37,420 nucleotides of DNA from contig JAPKAF010000010.1 in assembly GCA_028825365.1 (NCBI GenBank), positions 1-37,420 on the forward strand, in the 5' to 3' direction. The stretch comes from Flavobacteriaceae bacterium (GTDB taxonomy: Bacteria; Bacteroidota; Bacteroidia; Flavobacteriales; Flavobacteriaceae). Shown piece by piece: positions 25,676 to 33,374 of this stretch (position 1 is its first letter; each line of letters begins with the position of its first letter). Below the pieces are notes generated by a model, which saw nothing but the letters and a program-made list of their open reading frames with translations, searched no databases and was not told the origin of the DNA. Made by a program: the position numbers and the translations under genes.

Positions 25676-26632
25676 ATGAAAAAATACACATACACAGAAA
25701 AAAAAGATACAAGAAGTGGTTTTGGAGCTGGACTAGCTGAACTTGGAAGAACTAATCCAAATGTAGTAGCATTATGTGCTGATTTAATAGGGTCACTTAA
25801 AATGAATGAGTTTATAGATGAAAATCCCGAAAGATTCTTTCAAATTGGTATAGCTGAAGCAAATATGATGGGTATAGCTGCTGGACTTACAATTGGAGGA
25901 AAAATTCCATTCACTGGTACATTTGCTAATTTCTCTACCGGGAGAGTCTATGATCAGATTAGACAATCGATTGCTTACTCAGATAAAAATGTAAAAATAT
26001 GTGCTTCTCATGCAGGTCTAACCCTAGGTGAAGATGGTGCTACACATCAGATTTTAGAGGATATTGGACTAATGAAAATGCTCCCAGGAATGGTTGTTAT
26101 TAATACTTGTGATTATAATCAAACTAAAGCTGCAACTATAGCTATTGCTGATTACAAAGGTCCTGTTTACTTAAGATTTGGAAGACCGTCTGTTCCTGTT
26201 TTTATGCCAGAAGATCAAGTTTTTGAAATTGGAAAAGCAATTAATTTAACAAATGGTAGTGATGTTACTATTGTAGCTACTGGTCACTTAGTTTGGGAAG
26301 CATTAAAAGCATCAGAAATATTATTAGAAAGAGGGATTTCTGCAGAAGTAATTAACATTCACACTATAAAGCCATTAGATAAAAATTCTATATTAAAATC
26401 TGTTAAAAAAACAGGTTGTTTAGTGTCTGCTGAAGAACACAATCATTTAGGTGGTTTAGGGGAATCAATATCAAGAGTTTTATCATTAGAACACCCTACA
26501 CCACAAGAATTTGTTGCTACGAACGATACCTTTGGGGAATCTGGAACTCCAGCGCAGTTAATGGAAAAATATGGACTTAATGCCGATTCAATTGTTAAAA
26601 AAGTAGAAAAGGTTTTGAAAAGAAAAAAGTGA
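25676..26632 (+). CDS. Transketolase, C-terminal (pyrimidine-binding) subunit
   Basis: The partner chain, 318 residues, with the pyrimidine-binding domain (F-Q-I-G-I-A-E-A-N-M-M-G-I-A-A-G near 62-76, containing the catalytic Glu that activates thiamine diphosphate) and the C-terminal transketolase domain with the V-S-A-E-E-H-N-H-L-G-G-L-G-E segment. It resembles DXS and pyruvate dehydrogenase beta in fold, but the adjacent N-subunit fixes the assignment. Its stop faces the convergent PI-PLC-like gene 18 bases away. Confidence 0.94.
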   Translation: MKKYTYTEKKDTRSGFGAGLAELGRTNPNVVALCADLIGSLKMNEFIDENPERFFQIGIAEANMMGIAAGLTIGGKIPFTGTFANFSTGRVYDQIRQSIAYSDKNVKICASHAGLTLGEDGATHQILEDIGLMKMLPGMVVINTCDYNQTKAATIAIADYKGPVYLRFGRPSVPVFMPEDQVFEIGKAINLTNGSDVTIVATGHLVWEALKASEILLERGISAEVINIHTIKPLDKNSILKSVKKTGCLVSAEEHNHLGGLGESISRVLSLEHPTPQEFVATNDTFGESGTPAQLMEKYGLNADSIVKKVEKVLKRKK

Positions 26633-26650
26633 TCCTCTTTTAACTAATCT

Positions 26651-27496
26651 CTACAACTCAACTAATAGGGATTGTGAATTAAACTGCTTAACCACATCTA
26701 AAGCGTCACCTGTTTCATAAAAATCAACTGTTATAAAATTTGGTAATTTGTTTTTTAAGAGTTGACATTTTTTAATGTAGTTAAAAAAGTATGGATTTGA
26801 ATTAACTCGCTTGGCTTTTGTAAAACTCCCTATAGTAGATGTGACAAAATGGTTAAATATAAATAACTTATTTGAGGGGTTTCCTCTATTATATTCACAG
26901 TTTATCTCTCCGTATTTATTTTCTACAGCAAAATCCCAGACATAATGATACCAATCTTGTTTTGGGGTTGCATCGCTTTTATCAGAAAAAACTACTAAAC
27001 GTTTATTAGAGTTTATCAAGTCTTTTAATTTTGGCCAATTAGAAATAGAGTCTTGAGCATGTAAATAGTTTGTTAACTCAGCTTTATTTAAATCTCTTTC
27101 AATTGCATTTGCAGTTGTATAGCACTCTAAAATTAGAGTAATTATTTCATTCGGATTAGTCTCTAAAAAGTATTTTATAGTATCTAAATATGTCGATAAT
27201 GGTTTTGAACCTAAGAATGAATATCCGTGATAAACAACAGACTCACCATTAACGTTATAAACATCAATCATAAATGCTCTTACACCAAAATTAAGCTGCG
27301 CTTCGATATTAGTATTATGATTTGGAAATAGGAAACTATCTTGACTTGAATTAAAGGAATTATGGGTAGTAAGATAAGCTACTTCATTATATCTTTTATT
27401 ACATAAATCATCAGAACCATTACATTGACTTAAAACATTAGCTGTAGTGGAAAAACATAAAAACAATGATATAAAAAAGGGTAAGTGTTTAAACAT
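26651..27496 (-). CDS. Exported PI-PLC X-domain protein
   Basis: A 281-residue protein with an N-terminal signal peptide (about 1-24) and a phosphatidylinositol-specific phospholipase C X-like domain. The two catalytic His positions are visible in L-T-T-H-N-S-F (about His40) and V-V-Y-H-G-Y-S-F (about His94); R-A-F-M-I-D-V lies between them as in the family. It would act on a phosphodiester lipid or glycan outside the cytoplasm; the substrate is unknown. The signal ends L-S-Q-C, which is not a good lipobox, so I call it soluble periplasmic or secreted. It follows the FKBP-like lipoprotein gene by 37 bases on the same strand. Confidence 0.8.
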   Translation of the reverse strand: MFKHLPFFISLFLCFSTTANVLSQCNGSDDLCNKRYNEVAYLTTHNSFNSSQDSFLFPNHNTNIEAQLNFGVRAFMIDVYNVNGESVVYHGYSFLGSKPLSTYLDTIKYFLETNPNEIITLILECYTTANAIERDLNKAELTNYLHAQDSISNWPKLKDLINSNKRLVVFSDKSDATPKQDWYHYVWDFAVENKYGEINCEYNRGNPSNKLFIFNHFVTSTIGSFTKAKRVNSNPYFFNYIKKCQLLKNKLPNFITVDFYETGDALDVVKQFNSQSLLVEL

Positions 27497-27533
27497 TTAA
27501 TAATGGAATATATTTACTGTTTAATATAGCAAA

Positions 27534-28511
27534 TTAATCATCCCTAGACTCCGAGTCATCAGCATCTAAATAGTTTGGAATCCCGTCTCCATCAGTATCG
27601 TCATTAGTGGGGTCTCCATCACCTATATCATTAGTAGGGTCTCCATCACCATCTCTATCAACTGTTAAGTCCGTATCAGGCTCTAAATCCTCATCTATTG
27701 TTAAGGTACCATCATTATCATCATCACTATCTATAAAATCATAAAATGTATCATCATCTGAATCATCATCAGTTAAATCTAAATTACCATTTATATCTTC
27801 CAGATGAGAGGGAACATTATCTGTATCATGATCATTACTCTCCATTTGAAAACAAGAGAATTTAAAAACTAAGCATGAATAAACAGGAATTATCCCAGCA
27901 GCACTAGAATAATATCCTAATCCAGATGGCAGAAACATAACACCAATTCCAGGGTTTGTATAATTAATTGTTCCATCTGAGTTAATACTAAAATCTTCAG
28001 CAGTATTAAATACAGGCATAATTCTTCCCCAGCCAGCTACAACAGCAGTTAAATCAAAAACTACAGGTGTATAAGTGTTGTCAAAAACCTCTCCATCAAG
28101 TAAATTACCTTCATAATTTACTCTAACTTTATCTGAAAAATTTGGTGAATCTTCACCACCACCTTGATTTAAATTTAAATAATAATAGTCATACTCAGCA
28201 TCTTCATGAACTGTTGTTCCAGTGATAACATCATCAATAAGCATTGTATTGATATCTGAGTCTGGTAAAACACCAGATTCATCCAGTTCAGTTATAACTA
28301 TATCAGTAATAGTAAAACTTTCCATCTCAGAAAGTTGTCCAGCATTATAATAATGTGTTTCTAAATAGTTTCTTAATATTGAATCATCAACGACTTGTTG
28401 GATAGTTCTATCTACTTCGGGAATTGAAACTAGACCAGAGTCATCATCTGGACAAGAAAAAAGAAGAAAGGTCAAACTTAAGGATAGAAAAAAATAAATT
28501 TTATTTTTCAT
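27534..28511 (-). CDS. FKBP-type prolyl isomerase lipoprotein with acidic Ca-binding-like tail
   Basis: A 325-residue lipoprotein. The lipobox L-F-S-C (Cys20) ends the signal peptide. An FKBP-type fold follows, with V-R-V-N-Y-E-G-N-L-L-D-G-E-V-F-D near 130, V-A-G-W and F-L-P-S-G-L-G-Y. The last 90 or so residues are extremely Asp-rich, with thrombospondin-type-3-like units such as D-S-D-D-D-N-D-G and D-T-D-G-D-G-I-P-N-Y-L-D, and an exact duplication of G-D-G-D-P-T-N-D. These usually bind calcium. The frame opens 11 codons earlier, but ATG 28511 gives the proper lipoprotein signal. The likely location is the outer membrane. Confidence 0.85.
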   Translation of the reverse strand: MKNKIYFFLSLSLTFLLFSCPDDDSGLVSIPEVDRTIQQVVDDSILRNYLETHYYNAGQLSEMESFTITDIVITELDESGVLPDSDINTMLIDDVITGTTVHEDAEYDYYYLNLNQGGGEDSPNFSDKVRVNYEGNLLDGEVFDNTYTPVVFDLTAVVAGWGRIMPVFNTAEDFSINSDGTINYTNPGIGVMFLPSGLGYYSSAAGIIPVYSCLVFKFSCFQMESNDHDTDNVPSHLEDINGNLDLTDDDSDDDTFYDFIDSDDDNDGTLTIDEDLEPDTDLTVDRDGDGDPTNDIGDGDPTNDDTDGDGIPNYLDADDSESRDD

Positions 28512-28552
28512 TATATTTTTAAATATTACAGGTGCAAGATACAATTAAATAA

Positions 28553-28560
28553 TATTTTTG
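28553..28560 (+). promoter_or_regulatory. -7 promoter box TATTTTTG for the phosphoribosyltransferase gene
   Basis: Exact TAnnTTTG 68 bases before the start of the phosphoribosyltransferase gene, in the divergent gap with the FKBP lipoprotein. No TTG lies at the expected -33 position. Confidence 0.35.
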
Positions 28561-28628
28561 TATTAAGTTTAAGGATATTTTAAGAAAAAATATTCTTAGA
28601 AAATGTTTAAAATTTAAGTGTCAAAACT

Positions 28629-29126
28629 ATGAAAAAAGAAATAATTCTTAATACAGAGCAAATTAATCAAAAAATAGCAAGAATTGCTCATCAAATAATT
28701 GAATGTAATATTGATGAAAAAGAAGTTATCATAGCTGGGATTGAAAAAAATGGATATATAATTGCTACTATGATTGAAAAAATACTTGCTAATATTTCTG
28801 ATATTAAAGTTACAACTTGTAGTGTAAAAATTAATAAAGAAAACCCCTTAGATAAGGTTATTACTTCTATTAGAAAAGAAGATTACGAAAACAAATCTTT
28901 GGTATTGGTAGATGATGTTTTAAATTCAGGTGCGACACTCATTTATGCAATTAAGCACTTTTTAGAAACAGAAATAAAGCAATTTAAAACTGCAGTTTTA
29001 GTAAACAGAAATCATAAGAAATTTCCAGTTAAAGCAGATTTTAAAGGAATTTCTTTGTCTACTACAACGATCAACCACGTTAAAGTAAGATTTAACGAAA
29101 ATAAAGCAGAAGCATTTTTAACTTAG
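28629..29126 (+). CDS. Type I phosphoribosyltransferase (PyrR-like)
   Basis: A 165-residue phosphoribosyltransferase. The PRPP-binding loop is explicit: L-V-L-V-D-D-V-L-N-S-G-A-T-L at residues 91-104, with the two Asp residues that hold the pyrophosphate metal. Size and the early G-I-E-K-N-G-Y loop resemble PyrR/uracil phosphoribosyltransferases, but no pyr operon or PyrR-binding leader is near, so the base it uses is undecided. Its 3' end overlaps aroK on the other strand by nine bases. Confidence 0.82.
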   Translation: MKKEIILNTEQINQKIARIAHQIIECNIDEKEVIIAGIEKNGYIIATMIEKILANISDIKVTTCSVKINKENPLDKVITSIRKEDYENKSLVLVDDVLNSGATLIYAIKHFLETEIKQFKTAVLVNRNHKKFPVKADFKGISLSTTTINHVKVRFNENKAEAFLT

Positions 29127-29630
29127 TGTTGTTATTATCTCAGAAGCAATTTGATCTTGATTTTTTAAATCACAAACGATTACTTTAGAAGCTTGATTAA
29201 AATAATAATTTCTTTCAAATAAGTGTTTAGCCACAAAATCTTTCATTTTAGGCAAATCATTAATTTGTGATAAAATTGGTCTAGTGGAATTAATTTTAAG
29301 AAGTCTATTTGAAAGATTTAACACCGAATATTTTAAGTAAAATGATTTGGAGTTTTTAATGAGCTCTAAGTTATTCGAATAACAAGGAGTCCCTCCTCCT
29401 AGGGAAATAATTACATTATCATAATTATTCATTAAAATTTTCAGGCATTCAGATTCTATTTTTCTAAAATAAATTTCTCCTTTGGTTGAAAATATATTAT
29501 GAATTTTTTGATTATACTTTTCTTCAATAAAATCGTCAAGGTCAAAGAATTGCTTATTAATCATCGAAGACAACCTTATACCTACAGTTGTTTTTCCACT
29601 ACCCATGTAACCTAACAAAACTATATTCAT
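29118..29630 (-). CDS. aroK: Shikimate kinase
   Basis: Phosphorylates shikimate with ATP in the pathway to chorismate and aromatic amino acids. The 170-residue P-loop protein has Walker A GYMGSGKTT at 7-15, the shikimate-binding D-L-D-D-F-I near 31-36, F-R-K-I-E near 56, S-L-G-G-G-T-P near 77-83, and the lid Arg in T-R-P-I-L. Length and start are normal. It lies between the phosphoribosyltransferase and tRNA-Lys and has no aro neighbour here. Confidence 0.95.
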   Translation of the reverse strand: MNIVLLGYMGSGKTTVGIRLSSMINKQFFDLDDFIEEKYNQKIHNIFSTKGEIYFRKIESECLKILMNNYDNVIISLGGGTPCYSNNLELIKNSKSFYLKYSVLNLSNRLLKINSTRPILSQINDLPKMKDFVAKHLFERNYYFNQASKVIVCDLKNQDQIASEIITTLS

Positions 29631-29703
29631 ATAAATTTATAAGTTAATTCTAATGAATAAAAAAACACATTAGAATTAATAATTAATATTATTAAAAAAA
29701 TCA

Positions 29704-29733
29704 TTGTAATATAAATTAAACATTTTATATTTG
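29704..29733 (+). promoter_or_regulatory. tRNA-Lys promoter (TTG-N19-TATATTTG)
   Basis: TTG at 29704-29706 and TATATTTG at 29726-29733 are separated by exactly 19 bases. This is the best consensus promoter in the window. The start would fall about 15 bases before the mature tRNA. Confidence 0.75.
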
Positions 29734-29754
29734 CAGCCTTATTAAAATAAATAA

Positions 29755-29827
29755 GACCTGGTAGCTCAGTTGGTAGAGCATCTCCCTTTTAAGGAGAGGG
29801 TCCTGGGTTCGAGCCCCAGCCAGGTCA
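29755..29827 (+). tRNA. tRNA-Lys (anticodon TTT)
   Basis: A complete 73-base cloverleaf. The acceptor arm GACCTGG pairs with CCAGGTC; the D arm has GCTC/GAGC with an AGTTGGTA loop; the anticodon arm TCTCC/GGAGA encloses CTTTTAA with anticodon TTT; the T arm CTGGG/CCCAG carries TTCGAGC. The discriminator is A. CCA is not encoded and must be added by the nucleotidyltransferase. It is a single-gene transcript bracketed by a consensus promoter and an intrinsic terminator. Confidence 0.97.
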
Positions 29828-29830
29828 CAA

Positions 29831-29860
29831 AACCTCATCTTATTAGATGAGGTTTTTTTT
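29831..29860 (+). terminator. Intrinsic terminator after tRNA-Lys
   Basis: AACCTCATCT (29831-29840) pairs perfectly with AGATGAGGTT (29845-29854) around a TATT loop, followed by an eight-T run. The convergent VPS10-like gene ends two bases beyond it; in that direction the T-run is short, so termination is mainly for the tRNA. Confidence 0.9.
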
Positions 29861-29861
29861 A

Positions 29862-32800
29862 TTAATTTCTAGCCTTCAACCTTCCTGGTGTATGTGGTGC
29901 CTCTATAATTTTTAACTTATTCTCAATCTCTTTAATATCAATTTTTACTAAGCTCTTAACTTCAATGTAAATAGTTGTAAACTCTTCATTTGCTATTTCA
30001 AAACTCTCAATATGAGTATTTGTAGGAGCAGAAGTAGAATATTTTTGTTCGTATAAAATTGAAGTTAATCTACTGTAAGCAGTAGGTATTTGTTCGATAT
30101 CTAGTTTACTTTTAATAGTATTTCCATAAAATCTAATACTAATATCTTTAATTTTATTTTCAACTGATTTTATTAAAACAGAAAGTTCTCCAAGTGGAGC
30201 TTCAACAATTTTTATAGCTTCTTTAAAGTATTTTATTTTGCTTTTTGCTTCAGATAAAATATTTGCACTTTCTAACATTTTTCCCTCTAACATAGATACG
30301 GCTCTTTGAAAATTAACTTTTTCTGTTCTATTTAAAGCAGGCATACTAGAGCTCTCTAAAGAAATTACAGAAAAACTTATAGGTTTAGAAATGTTTATAG
30401 AACTAATACCATCAAAAAGATCCATTTCAACTGTATAAGTACCTGGATTAACTAAAGTACCTTCAGATATACCTGCAAAAGGATTGTAAAAAGAAGTGTT
30501 CGCAAAACTTATTGGAGATTTTTCTTCATACCTAAGATCCCATTCAAATCGCTGAACTCCTTTCTTAGGAGTTCTAAAAACTTTTTTCACGACAAGCCCT
30601 TCTGAATTTTTGATTATAAAAACTAATTTTGACTTAAATTCATTTGTTTCTTTGTCTAAGTCATCATAAGTAGGATAAGAAACATCTTTATTGTTTTCGA
30701 TTAATTTTTTTTCTAGTTTTTGTCTTTTTGATTTTAATGACTGAAAATCTTTATTGTGATAATATGTTATCATAGCAACAGGATCTAAATTAGTTGCTGA
30801 ATAGAAGTTATCTCCTTGAAAAGCTTTCCCAGGTAAACCTAATGGCATACTTTTTTCCCACATTAAAGCATCTCGGATAGAAAATATACTAGACTCACTT
30901 TCTTTTAAAGAATTTTCAATTGATCTTAGGGAAGAATAATCATCTAAAATGTAAAAGCCCCTACCAAAAGTTCCTAATATTAAATCATTCTCTCTTTCTT
31001 GAATAGCTATATCTCTTACAGCAATAGTAGGTAATCCATTATCTAAAGCTCTCCACCTTTGTCCTGCATTTGGAGAAAAATAAACACCAAATTCTGTTCC
31101 ACAAAATATCAAATCTTTATCAATATGATCCTCCTCAATTGAATAGACACTACCTCTTTCAGGGAGGTTATTTGAAATTGATTTCCACGTCTCTCCCTGG
31201 TTTGAAGTCTTATAAATATATGGCTGAAAATCTCCATATTTGTGGTGATTAAACGCTACATACATTACATTTATGTCATGTTTAGATAAATAAATACTAT
31301 TGGTATATGAATTTTCAGGCACACCAGAAATATTATCTACTTTAAACCAACTTTGACCTCCATTTTTTGATATTTGAATAAGTCCATCATCAGTTCCAAC
31401 AGCAATTAAGTTAGGGTCTATTGGAGACTCTGATAATGAAACTATTGTTCCGTAAGGAGAAGTTGAACCATTTTTAGCTACAGCATCCATACTTAAAACT
31501 CGATCATATACCTTTAATTCATTTCTGTTAATTTTTCTAGAAAGATCATTACTTATAACATCCCAACTATTACCATAATCATCTGATTTAAAGACTTTAT
31601 TAGCAGCAAAATATAATCTACCACTTTTATGTTTACTAACTGCAAGAGGCGCATCCCAATTCCACTTATATTCTAACTCACCCTTTCTTGGTACAGGCTT
31701 AATACCTACCTCTTCTCCACTTAATTTATCAAACCTAACCAACCAACCATACTGTGACTGTGCATAGACAATGTTTGGATTTTCTGGATCAACTTGTGAC
31801 TCAAATCCATCTCCACCATGGGTAATAAACCAATCTTGATTTGTTATTCCATGTGCAGTTTTTACCCTAGAAGGGCCACCAATACTGAAATTATCCTGTG
31901 TTCCTCCATAAATATTATAAAATGGCTTTGCATTATCTACAGCTACTTTATAAAACTGAGTCACAGGTAAATTTTCTTTAAAGTCCCAACTATTTGCATT
32001 GTCAAAAGTCTCGTATATACCTCCATCAGAACCAACTAACCAATGTCCATTATTATTAGGGTTAATCCATATACTGTGATTATCTACGTGTTTAAAATCT
32101 TCACCTACTTTATTAAAAGTTTTTCCTCCATCATTAGTAACCGTCATCCAAGTATCCATAGAAAAAACTCTATTCGGATCCACTGGATCAGCTATAATTT
32201 CTTGATAATAATTTCCGCTTGTCGAATGACTACTTTGTCTTTTCCAAGACGCTCCTTTGTTTAAAGACCTATAAAAACCGCCCTTTCCATTAGCAGCTTC
32301 AACAATTGCATATATATATTCAGGATTAGCAGGTGAAATAGTTAATCCAATTCTACCAATTTCTTCAGTTGGAAGACCCGTGTTTATTTTAATCCAATTT
32401 TCACCACCGTCTTCCGATTTATGCATGCCTGATCCTGGCCCACCGCCAACATAAGTAAAAACATGTCTTCTTCTTTGAAAACTTGAAGCATACAAAATAT
32501 CTGTATTTCTAGGATCAATAATAACATCATTAACTCCGGTGTTTTCATCTATATATAAAATCAGGCTCCAATTGATACCTCCATCGATACTTTTATAAAG
32601 TCCTCTTTCTCCTCCTTTACTCCAAAGTGGACCAATCGCTGCTACATATATGACATTAGAATTGTTAGGGTCAATAATTATTTTACCTATATGCTCTGAT
32701 GATTTTAAACCCATATTTTTCCATGTATCTCCACCATCTATAGACTTATATACACCATCTCCGTATGAAACAGATCTTTGATTATTGTTTTCACCAGAAC

Positions 32801-33137
32801 CAACCCATATTACATTAGAGTTATTTGGGTCAATAGATACACATCCAATAGAATATGAACCTTCATTGTCAAATACAGGTGTATAATCAATTCCAGAGTT
32901 AATAGTTTTCCAAACTCCTCCAGCAGATGTGGCTACGTAATACTCAAATATGTTATTAGGGTTAACTGCTATGTCTGATATCCTACCAGATGTTAAGGAT
33001 GGACCAACACTTCTCCAATTTAAACCACTTAAATTTATCTTATCTAAAGGATCATCTTTAGATTTAGTTTTATCGTTTAAAGCAAATAATGTGTTTGAAA
33101 ATATTAAAAGTAATGTGAAATATAAAAGATTTTTCAT
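29862..33137 (-). CDS. Exported VPS10/sortilin-like BNR-repeat protein
   Basis: A 1091-residue secreted or periplasmic protein with a signal peptide (about 1-19) and a long beta-propeller region built of BNR/Asp-box repeats. At least eight S-x-D/N-x-G-x-x-W units are visible, for example S-I-D-G-G-D-T-W, S-E-D-G-G-E-N-W, S-K-N-G-G-Q-S-W and S-P-N-A-G-Q-R-W. The propeller spans roughly residues 30-740. The C-terminal part has coiled or beta-sandwich character and no recognised catalytic motif. Such proteins are often annotated as glycosyl hydrolases or VPS10 proteins, but I see no active-site evidence, so enzymatic activity is unproven. There is no type IX C-terminal signal that I can recognise. 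Confidence 0.85.
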   Translation of the reverse strand: MKNLLYFTLLLIFSNTLFALNDKTKSKDDPLDKINLSGLNWRSVGPSLTSGRISDIAVNPNNIFEYYVATSAGGVWKTINSGIDYTPVFDNEGSYSIGCVSIDPNNSNVIWVGSGENNNQRSVSYGDGVYKSIDGGDTWKNMGLKSSEHIGKIIIDPNNSNVIYVAAIGPLWSKGGERGLYKSIDGGINWSLILYIDENTGVNDVIIDPRNTDILYASSFQRRRHVFTYVGGGPGSGMHKSEDGGENWIKINTGLPTEEIGRIGLTISPANPEYIYAIVEAANGKGGFYRSLNKGASWKRQSSHSTSGNYYQEIIADPVDPNRVFSMDTWMTVTNDGGKTFNKVGEDFKHVDNHSIWINPNNNGHWLVGSDGGIYETFDNANSWDFKENLPVTQFYKVAVDNAKPFYNIYGGTQDNFSIGGPSRVKTAHGITNQDWFITHGGDGFESQVDPENPNIVYAQSQYGWLVRFDKLSGEEVGIKPVPRKGELEYKWNWDAPLAVSKHKSGRLYFAANKVFKSDDYGNSWDVISNDLSRKINRNELKVYDRVLSMDAVAKNGSTSPYGTIVSLSESPIDPNLIAVGTDDGLIQISKNGGQSWFKVDNISGVPENSYTNSIYLSKHDINVMYVAFNHHKYGDFQPYIYKTSNQGETWKSISNNLPERGSVYSIEEDHIDKDLIFCGTEFGVYFSPNAGQRWRALDNGLPTIAVRDIAIQERENDLILGTFGRGFYILDDYSSLRSIENSLKESESSIFSIRDALMWEKSMPLGLPGKAFQGDNFYSATNLDPVAMITYYHNKDFQSLKSKRQKLEKKLIENNKDVSYPTYDDLDKETNEFKSKLVFIIKNSEGLVVKKVFRTPKKGVQRFEWDLRYEEKSPISFANTSFYNPFAGISEGTLVNPGTYTVEMDLFDGISSINISKPISFSVISLESSSMPALNRTEKVNFQRAVSMLEGKMLESANILSEAKSKIKYFKEAIKIVEAPLGELSVLIKSVENKIKDISIRFYGNTIKSKLDIEQIPTAYSRLTSILYEQKYSTSAPTNTHIESFEIANEEFTTIYIEVKSLVKIDIKEIENKLKIIEAPHTPGRLKARN

Positions 33138-33251
33138 GAGTTATAATATTATAATTTTGAAAGCAATTTAAGAAATAAATTATAATGTTAAATAAATATT
33201 AAAAAAACAATATTTCGGATACATCTTGCATAAAAATGATTTAATATAATT

Positions 33252-33259
33252 TATATTTG
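33252..33259 (+). promoter_or_regulatory. -7 promoter box TATATTTG for tRNA-Leu and probably crtIBZY
   Basis: Exact TAnnTTTG 15 bases before the tRNA-Leu acceptor. A TTG at 33227-33229 lies 22 bases upstream, three more than the ideal. It is the only good promoter I find between the VPS10-like gene and crtI. Confidence 0.5.
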
Positions 33260-33274
33260 TTTTTCTAATTTTTT

Positions 33275-33360
33275 GCGTACGTGGCGGAATTGGTAGACGC
33301 GTTAGGTTGAGGGCCTAATGACTTATTTTAGTTGTGGAAGTTCGAGTCTTCTCGTACGCA
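33275..33360 (+). tRNA. tRNA-Leu (anticodon GAG)
   Basis: An 86-base class II tRNA. The acceptor GCGTACG pairs with CGTACGC, discriminator A. The D-loop region GGCGGAATTGGTAGACGC is typical of tRNA-Leu. The anticodon arm TTAGG/CCTAA encloses TTGAGGG, anticodon GAG. A long variable arm follows, then the T arm with TTCGAGT. CCA is not encoded. No terminator follows; crtI starts 14 bases after it. Confidence 0.95.
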
Positions 33361-33374
33361 CAAATTTTATATAT

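Noticed and set aside
27590-27660. Tandem DNA repeat or CRISPR-like array in the FKBP gene
   Set aside because: The repeated GGTCTCCATCACC units are the coding sequence of the Asp-rich protein repeats. They are in frame and without spacers.
33318-33374. N-terminal extension of CrtI into the tRNA-Leu gene
   Set aside because: The extra 19 codons are tRNA sequence. ATG 33375 gives the standard flavoprotein N-terminus.
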